A stretch of DNA of 64,000 nt from Paenalicyclobacillus ferrooxydans (GCF_001399675.1 NZ_LJCO01000052.1:21091-85090); one strand, 5' to 3'; counted from the first letter of the stretch, positions 37,062-46,322 are shown. The notes: generated from the letters alone by a model not told the origin. Program-made: numbers and translations.

Positions 37062-37400
37062 TTACGCTCGCTCTACGTTCGCTTCAACCTGTTCAAGAAA
37101 TCCTTCCACCTCACGGCGTGTCTTACGGTTTCGGTTCACAAACCGTCCAACGACCTTCCCCTTTTGATACGCGAGGAAGCTCGGGATCCCCATAACGTCA
37201 TAGGTCTGGCAGAGTTCCGGGAATTGCTCTGAATCCACATGATAAAACGCGTACTCAGATTGATGTGCTTCTGCAACTTCGTCAATAAACGTATCCAAGT
37301 AGCGACAGTCGGGGCACCAGTCGGCAGAAAAAAGCATCACGACCGGTTCATCGCCGCGAATCGCGGTCACGTATTGTTCTACGGAAGTAATCTCCTGCAT
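37062..37400 (-). CDS. Thioredoxin-like protein
   Basis: 112-residue thioredoxin fold with active site SADWCPDCRYLD and the cis-proline in MGIPSFLAYQKGK. WCPDC replaces the WCGPC of housekeeping thioredoxin, and the pattern resembles the YtpP subgroup. It probably acts as a thiol-disulfide reductase or bacilliredoxin-like helper. A strong GAGGAGG site lies before the ATG, and 12 bp separate it from the acyl-CoA dehydrogenase gene. Next to BshB2/YojF upstream, which fits thiol metabolism. Confidence 0.88.
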   Translation of the reverse strand: MQEITSVEQYVTAIRGDEPVVMLFSADWCPDCRYLDTFIDEVAEAHQSEYAFYHVDSEQFPELCQTYDVMGIPSFLAYQKGKVVGRFVNRNRKTRREVEGFLEQVEANVERA

Positions 37401-37509
37401 GAAAAAGACCTCCTCGGTTTGTTTTTGATTTGAATCAACGGCTGCTATGTTGAAATCACAGGTGAGTTAAGTCGCTGAGACCGCCTCTTAGCTTGCCGGA
37501 TGGCGGGCT

Positions 37510-38187
37510 TCACAGCACTCGAGGTCCCTCCGCACGAATAAAGTACTCATGCGCTGACAGTCTGTCCATGGCTCGTGCATCCTTCTTCCATAGCCAGCTG
37601 TTTAAATCGGACTGTGTCTTATGCGCACGAAATGCCTTCAACTTTTGCGCAAGTGCATCTCGTACGTCGACTTGGACAATGTCCTTGGGATCAAGGCCGT
37701 AGGCTTTCGGGTCTGAGGCCATCCCAGCCCAAGCGACATAAAGCAAAGTTGGGTCATCTTTGCAATCCTTGGCATAACGTTCAAAGGCCAACCGCGCAGC
37801 TCGCCCAATTGTGCAGTGGTCTTGGTGCCCTCCAAGACGCTCGTGAAACGTAATCACAACACTCGGGTGCTCATCATTCAGAATATGAACGAGCGAATCA
37901 ACCATCTCATCGATAGGCTGGATTTCAAGGGTCTTGTCCCGGTACCCGAGAAAGGTGAGGTTCTCAATTGACAGTGCTGCACAGGCGTTGCGGAGCTCCG
38001 TCTCACGGAGTTTCGGCAAGGTCTCCCGTGTGGCTGTTGGCGGAACGCCCACACGACGCCCCATCTCTCCCTTGGTGGCGCAAACAAGCGCAACCTTTTG
38101 TCCCTTGGCAGCAAACTGGGCCAGGGAACCTCCGCAGATGAATGTTTCATCATCCGGATGTGCAAAAATCGCAAGTACGTCGGCCAT
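37510..38187 (-). CDS. bshB2: LmbE/PIG-L deacetylase, probable bacillithiol synthesis enzyme BshB2
   Basis: Zinc-dependent N-deacetylase of the PIG-L family, 225 residues. The metal motif FAHPDDETFICGG is intact; further hallmarks are TRGE-like CATKGEMG and the C-terminal HERLGGHQDHC with the His ligand. Such enzymes deacetylate GlcNAc-malate in bacillithiol synthesis. The upstream gene is YojF, the same pairing as yojF-yojG in Bacillus subtilis, where YojG is BshB2. Start at 38187 from GAGGAGG. Confidence 0.85.
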   Translation of the reverse strand: MADVLAIFAHPDDETFICGGSLAQFAAKGQKVALVCATKGEMGRRVGVPPTATRETLPKLRETELRNACAALSIENLTFLGYRDKTLEIQPIDEMVDSLVHILNDEHPSVVITFHERLGGHQDHCTIGRAARLAFERYAKDCKDDPTLLYVAWAGMASDPKAYGLDPKDIVQVDVRDALAQKLKAFRAHKTQSDLNSWLWKKDARAMDRLSAHEYFIRAEGPRVL

Positions 38188-38235
38188 CGGTTGCCTCCTC
38201 GTCAAATGGATTGTCCCCTCTTCACATTCACTTCA

Positions 38236-38547
38236 TCACAACGTAAGAGGTGAAAGGGATATCTCAACTGTCTGAGCGATCCGCCCTTTATCATCATATC
38301 CGGTTAGAATGACCATGCTGTCTGACAGCTCCATATGTGTAACCTCGTTGACCTGTATCAGCCCGTGTCCTTCGTCCAATTCAAGAAAGACCCGGTAAGG
38401 GTCTTCACCCTTTAAGTGCAATGACCGTAAGGCTGCCTGACCGTTACGCCAATAGGCGCCCGGATTGACTTCCAGATGAATAAACACAGGCTTGTTCTGA
38501 AGCTTGGCCACTGCCGCGGCCACTGCGCCAGGTTGTATGGGTTCCAT
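38236..38547 (-). CDS. yojF: YojF family protein (DUF1806)
   Basis: 103-residue protein whose N-terminus MEPIQPGAVAAAVAKLQNKP and FIHLEVNPGAYWRNG match the DUF1806/YojF family. Function unknown, but the gene is conserved beside the bacillithiol deacetylase YojG/BshB2, as here (48 bp apart). The start at 38547 has GAGGTG seven bases upstream; a longer frame would overlap the carboxypeptidase gene. Confidence 0.85.
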   Translation of the reverse strand: MEPIQPGAVAAAVAKLQNKPVFIHLEVNPGAYWRNGQAALRSLHLKGEDPYRVFLELDEGHGLIQVNEVTHMELSDSMVILTGYDDKGRIAQTVEISLSPLTL

Positions 38548-38599
38548 AACAGACACCTCAGTTTCAGAAGTTTGATGCACCCGAAGGGCGGCCCTCACA

Positions 38600-40111
38600 T
38601 TAAATCCGATACAGAGGGCGGTACTTGTCATTCAGGTAACGGACGAGAGCGGCCGAATCGATATCCTGTCCGGTGACTGAGCGAAGGATCTCGCGAGGCC
38701 CAAGGAGCTTACCATGACGGTGAACCTTATCATTTAACCAAGCCTTCACCTCATGGAGGTTACCCTTGCGAACCTGTTCCATATAGTCCGGCAGTTCCTT
38801 CGCGAGTGCCTCGCGAATCTGGGCTCCGTAGATGTTGCCGAGCGCGTAGGACGGAAAATAGCCAAAATCACCGCCTGACCAGTGTACATCCTGAAGAACG
38901 CCGAGCGCGTCATTTGGCGGTTCAACACCGAGATAGTCGCGCATTTTTTCCCGCCACACTTCGGGCAGGTCAGCCACTTTAAGCTCACGGTTGATAAGTG
39001 CCTTCTCAATCTCATAGCGGATCATGATGTGAAGGTTGTACGTCACCTCGTCTGCGTCGATGCGGATCAGTGACGGCTGTACCTCGTTGATAGCTCCATA
39101 GTACTCCTCGAGCGACATACTCTTGAGATTCGGGAACCTTTCCACAAGCAGTGGGTACTGCGTTTCCCAAAACTCCATCGATCGGCCGATCATGTTCTCG
39201 TAGAACCTCGACTGTGACTCGTGGACCCCCATGGAGGTACCCGTGCACAGTGGCGTCCCAATCAGCTCCGGAGAGATACCTTGCTCGTAAAGAGCATGGC
39301 CTCCTTCGTGGATCGTGCTGAACACGGAACTGCGTAAATCATTTTTCACGTACATTGTGGTGACCCGTGCGTCATATCGGTTGATAGTCTGCATAAACGG
39401 ATGCACCGTCGTGTCGAGCCTGCCAGCTGTGAAATCGTACCCGATGTGTTTCAGAAGATGCTCACTCAGCTCCCGTTGCTTCCAGATCTCAAAGTCTTGT
39501 AACAACGGTGCTGGATTGGGTCGTGCATCAGAGGCAACGATGTCTTGCAGCAGTTTGACGGTTTCCTCCCGCAAGCCACCAAAGATTTCATCGAGTTGCT
39601 TTACCGTGATACCCGGTTCGTAATGGTCGAGCAGTGTATCGTATGGGTTCTCTTGATAGCCCCAGTAGTCAATGAACTCGAGTTGCATGTCCACGATCCG
39701 CTCGAGATAAGGTTTAAACAACGCGAAGTTGGAGGTCTCTTTTGCCTCCTCCCAAACGGACTCCGCTTGTGATGTCAGCATCACGAACGCCTTTTTGCGA
39801 TCCGCTGGGATAGCCCGGTTCATCTCATACTCGCGGCGGAGTTCGCGGACCGTGCCGGATGTCACCGGATCGATCTCGGATGAAACAGCGGGATCACTCA
39901 GGCGATCAAGGTACTCCTCCATCTGCTTGGAGGTCTTCATCCTAAAGATTTCATCGGAAAGGGTTCCAATGGCTTCTGCACGCAGAGGTACCCCGCGTTT
40001 CGGAGCTCCTGTTCGCAAGTCCCAGTGCATTAACATGAGAGCTTCTTCAAAGTGAAGCATGCGTTTCACGTACTCACGAAAACTTTGTACCAGTTCATTT
40101 GTATTGGACAC
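38600..40111 (-). CDS. M32 family thermostable metallocarboxypeptidase
   Basis: 503-residue zinc carboxypeptidase of family M32 (Taq carboxypeptidase / YpwA). Zinc motif HEGGHALYEQG with the downstream Glu ligand in HESQSRFYENMIG; other family blocks are LMHWDLRTGAPKRG, TRYD-like INRYDARVTT, RIDADEVTYNLHIMIRYE and GYFPSYALGNIYGAQI. It trims C-terminal residues from peptides in the cytoplasm. First gene of the run that continues leftward into yojF and bshB2. Confidence 0.94.
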   Translation of the reverse strand: MSNTNELVQSFREYVKRMLHFEEALMLMHWDLRTGAPKRGVPLRAEAIGTLSDEIFRMKTSKQMEEYLDRLSDPAVSSEIDPVTSGTVRELRREYEMNRAIPADRKKAFVMLTSQAESVWEEAKETSNFALFKPYLERIVDMQLEFIDYWGYQENPYDTLLDHYEPGITVKQLDEIFGGLREETVKLLQDIVASDARPNPAPLLQDFEIWKQRELSEHLLKHIGYDFTAGRLDTTVHPFMQTINRYDARVTTMYVKNDLRSSVFSTIHEGGHALYEQGISPELIGTPLCTGTSMGVHESQSRFYENMIGRSMEFWETQYPLLVERFPNLKSMSLEEYYGAINEVQPSLIRIDADEVTYNLHIMIRYEIEKALINRELKVADLPEVWREKMRDYLGVEPPNDALGVLQDVHWSGGDFGYFPSYALGNIYGAQIREALAKELPDYMEQVRKGNLHEVKAWLNDKVHRHGKLLGPREILRSVTGQDIDSAALVRYLNDKYRPLYRI

Positions 40112-40161
40112 GTTGAAACCACCTTTCTGCTAAACCTCATGTTCCCTGTTTCCATAGTAAA

Positions 40162-40201
40162 TGGTACCACTGATGCAAGAAACTCTGCATCAATGGTACC
40201 A
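40162..40201. repeat. 16-bp inverted repeat between two leftward genes
   Basis: TGGTACCACTGATGCA (40162-40177) pairs with TGCATCAATGGTACCA (40186-40201) with one mismatch, loop of 8. It follows the phosphodiester glycosidase stop and precedes the M32 gene. It lacks a strong U-tract on either strand, so it could be a weak terminator or an operator. Confidence 0.6.
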
Positions 40202-40234
40202 CTCGTGATAAACAACCCAGGTTCAATTGCGGCG

Positions 40235-41395
40235 TCAGTTGGTGGCTGCGGTGTTTGACGTTGCAGTGTTTGGTGCGGCCTGTTCCACTTGTGCGTCGTG
40301 TATGGTTGGGAAAACCATCCACGCATCAGGCAAATGGCGCTGTCCGTTCGGGTCAATCGTTGACGGCGAGTTGATGATCTTGCCGTTCTGATACAACACA
40401 CTTGACGATCCGCCGTCCATCGCGCAGGCGTTCACAGCCCCATACTGCAGCATGATGTCCATCACCTGGCGCTGGCTTGCGCCCATTCCGGAACCGCCTT
40501 GAAAGCGGCCATTGATGACGACAAATATGACTGTCCCGTCCTTCGCCTGTCCGATGGCTGTACGGGGTCCATACCCCCAGCCACCGTCGCCAACCGTAAT
40601 CATCGGTTGTCCGTTCACGACGAGCTCAGGGTGAAACTGCATGGCATCCTGCACGCCCATGTTTTGCAGTTCACTGACAGAATAGTGCCCCATCACCAAG
40701 ACACCGTCCTTTGTAAATCCGACTGTTGCCCAGTCTCCGGAGGCTTGCGGCGGATTGATCACCTTGCCGCCGACCATTTCAAGGCCAACCGGGATACCGC
40801 CCCAGCCATTTCCGTTCGGATCCTCAAAGCCGCTGGCGTTCGTCCCAGCCAAAGCTCCGTTTTGTTTGCCCATATCCGTAATGTACTGACCCATGCTCCC
40901 GTGTACAACTGCCGGTACAAGCCGGACCAAGCGCGGGTCATGGACAAGCATCACGTAACCGTTGTAACCCGGGCCGGTGATTCGGTGAACCTCAACCGGA
41001 TTCGCCGGTGCAGTACTTGCCGTCGAGGCGGCAGTCGTTTGCACCGCGGCGACTTTCACCAGCTTCGGTATGCCGCTGGCCACAACCGGTGCATGCAGTT
41101 CTGCGGCAAGTTGTGTATATTCCTGTGATGTCGTTATATAGTGAGCTAGATAGTAATGGCGAGTAGAAATGATAGTTTCAGCGAGTGCAAGTCGCTGTGT
41201 ATTTCCCCAAGGGGTACCGAAACCAACGGCATAACATCCTGCGACGAAGAGGATAACGATGCCGACAAGACTAAAAACTGTGTTTCGAAACACCCGGACG
41301 ACGCCGCGTCGTCTGCGCAATTTTGCTTCCTGCTTTCGCACCTTGCGGCTGTTTGGCTTCTGTGACGAATTCTCGGTTGGATTGAATGGTTGCAT
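40235..41395 (-). CDS. Membrane-anchored phosphodiester glycosidase (NAGPA-domain) protein
   Basis: 386 residues. A very basic N-terminus (NSRKVRKQEAKLRRRRG) precedes one membrane helix (FSLVGIVILFVAGCYAVGF). The extracellular NAGPA domain includes GYNGYVMLVHDPRLVR, NASGFEDPNGNGWGG, GPRTAIGQAKDGTVIFVVING and NACAMDGGSSSVLYQNG, the last being the usual family signature. Relatives act on phosphodiester-linked glycans or exopolysaccharide. The start at 41395 is fixed by GGAGAGGAGGAG; the frame runs open to 41656. Confidence 0.86.
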   Translation of the reverse strand: MQPFNPTENSSQKPNSRKVRKQEAKLRRRRGVVRVFRNTVFSLVGIVILFVAGCYAVGFGTPWGNTQRLALAETIISTRHYYLAHYITTSQEYTQLAAELHAPVVASGIPKLVKVAAVQTTAASTASTAPANPVEVHRITGPGYNGYVMLVHDPRLVRLVPAVVHGSMGQYITDMGKQNGALAGTNASGFEDPNGNGWGGIPVGLEMVGGKVINPPQASGDWATVGFTKDGVLVMGHYSVSELQNMGVQDAMQFHPELVVNGQPMITVGDGGWGYGPRTAIGQAKDGTVIFVVINGRFQGGSGMGASQRQVMDIMLQYGAVNACAMDGGSSSVLYQNGKIINSPSTIDPNGQRHLPDAWMVFPTIHDAQVEQAAPNTATSNTAATN

Positions 41396-41567
41396 CGCTG
41401 CTCCTCCTCTCCATGACATTGACGTCCGCATTACTAGAAACGTTACAACAGCAAACGTCATATTTCGAGCTCGTCCTATTATACCGCAAGGTGAATATGA
41501 AAGTCCTTGGCTACTTTTGCCGAGTCTTTGCGAACGCTGGAGAATGCTGACGAAATCAGGCTGTAGT

Positions 41568-42413
41568 TCAGTTGGAGCCCTCTGGGTTCGTCGTTTCCAC
41601 GCCGTGATCGGGATAAGAAGACCAATCACTCCAACTTCCGGGGTATAGTTTTGCATTCGAGACCCCTGCTATCCGCAGTGCAAACAGGTTTGCACAAGCC
41701 GTTACACCGGATCCACAGTACATGACTAAGGGACGCGACGTTTCGAGTAACTTCGCAAAACGCTCCCGTTGCGCCTCACGGCCTTTCCATCGTCCGGACG
41801 CATCGACCCCGTCCTCCCACGACCGATTCCATGCACCCGGAATGTGCCCGGCGACTTTGTCTATCGGCTCCACCTCGCCCAGGAACCTCGCAGCCGCTCG
41901 TGCATCTACCAAAAGATCCGGCCGTTCCCCTGCAACCATTTGCTCCACGTCATCCACACTCACGATAGCGTCAGTATGGATTTTGGGGGTGAATGACCCA
42001 GTTGAAGCAGTCGGGACTTCCACGCTGATGGGCAGACCAGCTTCCTGCCATGCTCCAAAGCCACCGTTCAGGACCTGCACATCCGGATGGCCGACGTATT
42101 CAAAGAGCCACCATGCCCGCTGTGCCATACCACCGCCTGCATCGTACACAACCACTGTTTTCTCGCTTGAAAGACCTGCCTTAGCCACCTTGGCCAGGAA
42201 CTCGTGGAGGTTTGGCAGCGGATGACGTCCACCGTGTTCTCGAACGGGCCCCGATAGGTCGTACTCAAGATTTAAATAGTGTGCTTCGGGGATATGTCCG
42301 GATAGATAATCTTCGAAACCTTGCTTTGGCTGTGCTAAGGAAAACCGACAATCAAATACGGTAACGGCCCCTTGGGAAATCAGGTCTGCCAAATCCTTCG
42401 GCTCAATCAGCAT
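41568..42413 (-). CDS. Thiosulfate / 3-mercaptopyruvate sulfurtransferase
   Basis: Two rhodanese domains in 281 residues. The C-terminal domain carries the active loop MYCGSGVTACAN with the persulfide Cys. The N-terminal domain has VVYDAGGGMAQRAWW in place of a Cys loop. CGSGVTA favours mercaptopyruvate-type (SseA) over classical rhodanese specificity, but this is not certain. GGAGAGGG precedes the ATG. Possible link to sulfur trafficking or thiol metabolism. Confidence 0.93.
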   Translation of the reverse strand: MLIEPKDLADLISQGAVTVFDCRFSLAQPKQGFEDYLSGHIPEAHYLNLEYDLSGPVREHGGRHPLPNLHEFLAKVAKAGLSSEKTVVVYDAGGGMAQRAWWLFEYVGHPDVQVLNGGFGAWQEAGLPISVEVPTASTGSFTPKIHTDAIVSVDDVEQMVAGERPDLLVDARAAARFLGEVEPIDKVAGHIPGAWNRSWEDGVDASGRWKGREAQRERFAKLLETSRPLVMYCGSGVTACANLFALRIAGVSNAKLYPGSWSDWSSYPDHGVETTNPEGSN

Positions 42414-42444
42414 GCCTCGTCACCCTCTCCTATAAGTCAAGGCC

Positions 42445-42460
42445 CGCCGGTTTACCGGCG
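42445..42460 (-). terminator. Hairpin overlapping the SDR stop codon
   Basis: A 6-bp GC stem CGCCGG/CCGGCG with the TAA stop plus one A as loop. The downstream U-tract is weak. Confidence 0.3.
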
Positions 42461-43228
42461 AGCTACCTTACCTGCACCTGCCTGATCGGTTGGCTTGACG
42501 ATAATCTCGTCAATATTCACGTGGAGCGGCCGCGTAACAGCGAACACAATGCAGTCTGCAATGTCTTCTGCGGTCAGCGGGGTCATACCTGTGTAAACAT
42601 TCGCCGCCTGATTTTCGTCTCCGTGATACCGCACAACGCTGAACTCCGTTTCTACCATGCCTGGGGCGATGTGGGTCACCCGCACCGGTTTCCCGAGCAG
42701 TTCTTGCCTGAGTGCCGTTGTAATGGCGCGCACCGCAAACTTTGTACCCGCATACACCGATCCGCCCGCATACGCCTCATGACCTGCAATAGAACCGAGG
42801 TTGATGACGTGCCCTTCACCAGATGCAATGATGTGCGGTAGGAACAGGCGGGTCATGCGCAGCAAACCAGATACGTTGGTATCGATCATCTTCTGCCAGT
42901 CCGTCTCATCTTCTGCTGTCTCTATGTAACTCGTACCACTGGCCAATCCCGCATTGTTCAAGAGGATGTTGACGGTTTTAAACGTATTCATAACATCCGA
43001 AACGAACTTGGTGCTTGATTCAAGCGAAGTCACATCCAGACTTCCGGTGTAGGGACGTCTTCCGGTCTCCTGCTCGATCTCGCTCGCCAGAGCCTCGAGC
43101 CGCTCCTCCCGGCGTGCACCGAGCACCACTGTAAATCCAGCACTCGCCATTGCCTTGGCAGCGGCAGCCCCGATGCCAGAGCTTGCCCCAGTAATCACTG
43201 CCACTTTTCCGTCTCCGCGTAAACTCAA
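42452..43228 (-). CDS. Short-chain dehydrogenase/reductase
   Basis: Classical SDR, 258 residues. TGASSGIG cofactor loop, NNAG at about residues 92-95, and the catalytic Ser in GSIAGHEAYAGGS with YAGTK (Tyr, Lys). The APGMVETEF segment and LDVTSLES fit the YdfG / serine-3-dehydrogenase-like group that reduces malonic semialdehyde or oxidises 3-hydroxy acids; Arg in the cofactor site (GARREERL) suggests NADP. TTG start at 43228 behind AGGAGGG. The stop codon lies in the loop of a CGCCGG-TAAA-CCGGCG hairpin. Confidence 0.92.
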   Translation of the reverse strand: MSLRGDGKVAVITGASSGIGAAAAKAMASAGFTVVLGARREERLEALASEIEQETGRRPYTGSLDVTSLESSTKFVSDVMNTFKTVNILLNNAGLASGTSYIETAEDETDWQKMIDTNVSGLLRMTRLFLPHIIASGEGHVINLGSIAGHEAYAGGSVYAGTKFAVRAITTALRQELLGKPVRVTHIAPGMVETEFSVVRYHGDENQAANVYTGMTPLTAEDIADCIVFAVTRPLHVNIDEIIVKPTDQAGAGKVARR

Positions 43229-43542
43229 TTCAAACCCTCCTGTTGGTCAGAGTAAAACTTAAGTGAACCTTCTCGTGCCGGTTGGCTCGACCTTGAATAC
43301 TTCTCGCACAGCTTGGCTGTACCTTTGAATGCTTCTCGCACAGCTTGGCTGCACCTTTGAATGCTTCTCGCACACCCGGGCTTAATTCCTAAATAAACCT
43401 TTTTTCCAGCTTGGCTGCACCTTGAATAAACTTGGGAGATGGTTTACCAAATGTAGGCGAATTGCCTCGACCCAGCCAAGCTGTGTTACATACAATGTAC
43501 CACTGCCGCGACCACACCGTCGCGTGGAAGGAGTGGGGATTT
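43229..43542. other. Intergenic region with 32-bp repeats and CAGC-TTG-GCTG dyads
   Basis: No gene is seen between the divergent SDR and the unknown rightward gene. A tandem repeat occupies 43278-43431, and four copies of the 11-bp dyad CAGCTTGGCTG (one inverted) lie here. Confidence 0.75.
43278..43431. repeat. 32-bp tandem repeat upstream of the SDR gene
   Basis: Two full units (43309-43340 and 43341-43372) differ at one base; a diverged copy precedes them, and a partial copy at about 43407-43431 follows after a 34-bp interruption. Each begins with the dyad CAGCTTGGCTG and continues with ACCTTTGAATGCTTCTCGCA-like sequence. Confidence 0.9.
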
Positions 43543-43866
43543 ATGCCGTGTCCCGGAGTCACCACAGGACGTGTCGAGGTCCCGGGGGAAGACTATGGTC
43601 GAATCCAACAAGCCGTTGACTCCGGCAAAAACTTGTGGCGTCTGAGTCCGGTTCGTACCGCCCAAGTCATTGGCACCCGCAATTTCGGGCTGCGCGAGAG
43701 AGATTCGTATACATTTGTTGAGCAGTATTATGATCCAGGTTCAGGGCTCCAACACGCCGTTGTCCGGGTTCGCCACCAGTCTTGCACGTACCTCGTGGAA
43801 TTGTACCAGCCGATCAAGCAGGGACAAAAGGGGATTTGGGTGGTCACCGAGATTACGGAGGTATGA
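43543..43866 (+). CDS. Unknown conserved-looking protein, 107 residues
   Basis: The ATG at 43543 has AAGGAG nine bases upstream. The soluble protein has alternating beta and turn character (RVRHQSCTYLVELYQP, GIWVVTEITEV) with no signal or membrane segment, and LWRLSPVRTAQVIGTRN in the middle. I recall similar short proteins in Bacillales genomes but cannot name a family. It is flanked on both sides by the CAGCTTGGCTG dyad (43473 and 43920). Confidence 0.65.
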   Translation: MPCPGVTTGRVEVPGEDYGRIQQAVDSGKNLWRLSPVRTAQVIGTRNFGLRERDSYTFVEQYYDPGSGLQHAVVRVRHQSCTYLVELYQPIKQGQKGIWVVTEITEV

Positions 43867-43919
43867 ACCCCTGTTCGATACACCTGCGGGTAAAGCCCGT
43901 TAGTACCCCAATAATGTAC

Positions 43920-43954
43920 CAGCTTGGCTAAATCCTGTGATAGTTTGATACAAT
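43920..43954 (+). promoter_or_regulatory. Possible zwf promoter overlapping a CAGC-TTG-GCT dyad
   Basis: TTGGCT (43924-43929) and TACAAT (43949-43954) are 19 bp apart, longer than optimal. The -35 lies in CAGCTTGGCTA, one base off the dyad repeated upstream. Confidence 0.35.
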
Positions 43955-44021
43955 CAGAAGTGGGATAACCTAAGCAAGGCGACTCTTGTGATTGTGGTCC
44001 CTGAACTCAAACAAAACGAGG

Positions 44022-45599
44022 ATGAATGCCTTGAACGAGATGAATTGGTTAGAAGAAGAAACCGGGGCCGGGAGAGTGCTCCCGCCCCATACTTTCATAT
44101 TGTTTGGTGCTACGGGCGATCTCGCTCGCCGCAAGCTGTTTCCCGCTCTCTACAGCCTGTTTTTGGACAAGCGCATGCCGGAACAGTTTGCTGTTGTCGG
44201 TGTCGCTAGAAAATCGTACACAGCTGACAGCTTTCGTCAGGAACTGCGTGCTGCGATTGAAGAGTTTGCCCGCGACACGGTTAAAGCAGACACTTGGGAA
44301 GACTTTGCGGCACATTTTTCTTACTGCCCTGTGGACGTGCGCAAGGCTGAGGAGTTTGTCAAACTCAATCAACACGTCGAGGAAGTTGAGCAACAGTTCG
44401 GCTTACCGCAACAGCGGGTATTTTATCTCGCGATGGCACCGGAATTTTTCGGCGAGGTTGCCTTGCATCTGTATGACAGCAAGCTCTCGCAGGTCAGCGG
44501 TTGGCGCCGTCTCATCATCGAGAAACCGTTTGGTCGCGATCTCGCTTCCGCCGAAGTGCTCAACAGCCAACTCCGCGAGGTCTTCGAAGAGGAAGAGATT
44601 TACCGGATCGACCACTACCTCGGCAAGGAAATGGTGCAGAACATCGAAGTGCTACGGTTTGCCAACTCCATCTTCGAACCCGTCTGGAACAACCGTTCCA
44701 TCGCAAACGTTCAAATTACGTCCAGCGAGACCGTCGGCGTCGAAGACCGGGCATCTTACTACGACAAGGCTGGGGCCCTGCGCGATATGGTACAGAATCA
44801 TATGCTGCAGATGGTCATGATGGTCGCTATGGAGCCGCCGAGCCGGTTGAAGACAGAGGCGATTCGGGACGAGAAGGTGAAGGTGCTGCGGTCGCTGCGC
44901 AGGTTTACCTCTGAAGACATTTCAGAGCATGTGGTCCGTGGGCAATACGCTGCAGGCTTTGATATGAAGGGCAACGCAGCGCCCGGGTACCGCGATGAAC
45001 ACGGTGTCGATCCTGCTTCCAACACGGAGACCTTCATCGCAGCGCGGTTGTCGATCGACAACTTCCGCTGGGCTGGCGTCCCCTTTTACATCCGCACCGG
45101 AAAGCGGATGGGGGCGAAGGCGACCGAGATCGTCATACAGTTCAAAGACATGCCGCGCATGTACTTCAACACCCACGGCGAACTGTTGCCGAACCTGCTG
45201 GTGATTCACGTCTTCCCGGAAGAAGGTATATCCATCCAGCTGAACGCGAAGCGGCCAGGCACCGACGGCACGGTTGTTCCGGTGTCCATGGAGTTCAGTC
45301 AGGAACCGGACAACTCACCCGAAGCCTACGAGCGCCTGCTGTACGACGGCATCATGGGAGATTCGACGTTCTTCACTCGGTGGGATGAGGTATCCCTCGC
45401 CTGGAAGTTTGTCGATCCGATTGCCAATGCATTCCGCGCCGGCACACCGCCGATCTCAAGTTACGCATCCGGCACGTTCGGACCGAAGGAAGCGGACAAG
45501 CTCGTCGAAGAAGACGGCTTCCGTTGGTGGCCGGTGACAGGTCAGACTGTCACATTGGCCGAAAAGCCCGAGCAGCGCCCCGGGCACCCGGTGATCTAA
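44022..45599 (+). CDS. zwf: Glucose-6-phosphate dehydrogenase
   Basis: Oxidises glucose-6-phosphate to 6-phosphogluconolactone with NADP in the pentose phosphate pathway. Cofactor loop FGATGDLARRKLFPALY, substrate and catalytic motif EEIYRIDHYLGKEMVQN, and EKPFGRD are intact, as is the C-terminal RWDEVSLAWKFVDPI. About 525 residues. The start is uncertain: ATG 44022, TTG 43992, TTG 44031 and ATG 44040 are all possible, none with an ideal site. The next gene is a cyclase; gnd and tkt lie further right, so the pathway genes are near each other but not in one operon. Confidence 0.95.
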   Translation: MNALNEMNWLEEETGAGRVLPPHTFILFGATGDLARRKLFPALYSLFLDKRMPEQFAVVGVARKSYTADSFRQELRAAIEEFARDTVKADTWEDFAAHFSYCPVDVRKAEEFVKLNQHVEEVEQQFGLPQQRVFYLAMAPEFFGEVALHLYDSKLSQVSGWRRLIIEKPFGRDLASAEVLNSQLREVFEEEEIYRIDHYLGKEMVQNIEVLRFANSIFEPVWNNRSIANVQITSSETVGVEDRASYYDKAGALRDMVQNHMLQMVMMVAMEPPSRLKTEAIRDEKVKVLRSLRRFTSEDISEHVVRGQYAAGFDMKGNAAPGYRDEHGVDPASNTETFIAARLSIDNFRWAGVPFYIRTGKRMGAKATEIVIQFKDMPRMYFNTHGELLPNLLVIHVFPEEGISIQLNAKRPGTDGTVVPVSMEFSQEPDNSPEAYERLLYDGIMGDSTFFTRWDEVSLAWKFVDPIANAFRAGTPPISSYASGTFGPKEADKLVEEDGFRWWPVTGQTVTLAEKPEQRPGHPVI

Positions 45600-45681
45600 C
45601 GCAGCTGCATCAAACTTAATCAGGCCGGGCCTCCGTTGAGGAGACACGGTGTTGCAAGGAGCACGGAAGGAAGGACTTTTG

Positions 45682-46308
45682 ATGACACGGATATACGATA
45701 TCAGCATGCCCATCACACCTGACATCCCAGTGTATAAAAACAAGCCTGAAAAACGTCCAGTTTTTCGTATTACCTCTGATCACCCTGAGAAGGGCGTTCG
45801 TGAGACACGTGTGGAACTCGATGTACATACTGGGACGCACATCGATGCTCCGTTGCACATGATTGAGCGTGGAGAGACCATCGAGTCCATTCCTATCGAG
45901 AATCTGATCACCCGGTGCCGTGTCATAGATTTGACGCATGTAGAGGGACCTATCAGCCGCGAAGACGTCGAGTCCGCCGGGCTGCATACAGGTGAGTTTA
46001 TCCTCTTCAAGACTCGCAACTCCAAAGATACCGCGTTTAACCCGGATTTTGTCTTTGTTGGGGCGGAGGCTGCTCGCTATCTTGCCGATCTCAAGGTCAA
46101 AGGTGTCGGCATTGATGCACTCGGAGTCGAGCGGAGTCAACCGGATCATGCAACCCACAAAGCCTTGTTCGGCGCAGGGATCATCGTGATTGAAGGGCTC
46201 CGTCTTGAAGATGTCCCATCTGGCAGCTACCAAATGATTGCCATGCCCATTGCGCTGGTAGGTATCGACGCTGCCCCGGCTCGAGTCGTACTCGTGGCAG
46301 ACGAGTAG
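45682..46308 (+). CDS. Cyclase family / kynurenine formamidase-like protein
   Basis: 208-residue member of the metal-dependent cyclase family (PF04199). The N-terminal ISMPITPDIPVYKNKPE and the metal motif HTGTHIDAPLHM are clear; GVGIDALGVERS and HATHKALFGAGIIVIEGL follow. Members include kynurenine formamidase KynB and polyketide-type cyclases. No tryptophan-degradation genes are nearby, so the substrate is open. The ATG at 45682 has AAGGAAGGA upstream. Confidence 0.88.
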   Translation: MTRIYDISMPITPDIPVYKNKPEKRPVFRITSDHPEKGVRETRVELDVHTGTHIDAPLHMIERGETIESIPIENLITRCRVIDLTHVEGPISREDVESAGLHTGEFILFKTRNSKDTAFNPDFVFVGAEAARYLADLKVKGVGIDALGVERSQPDHATHKALFGAGIIVIEGLRLEDVPSGSYQMIAMPIALVGIDAAPARVVLVADE

Positions 46309-46322
46309 GCACATCGTCTGGT

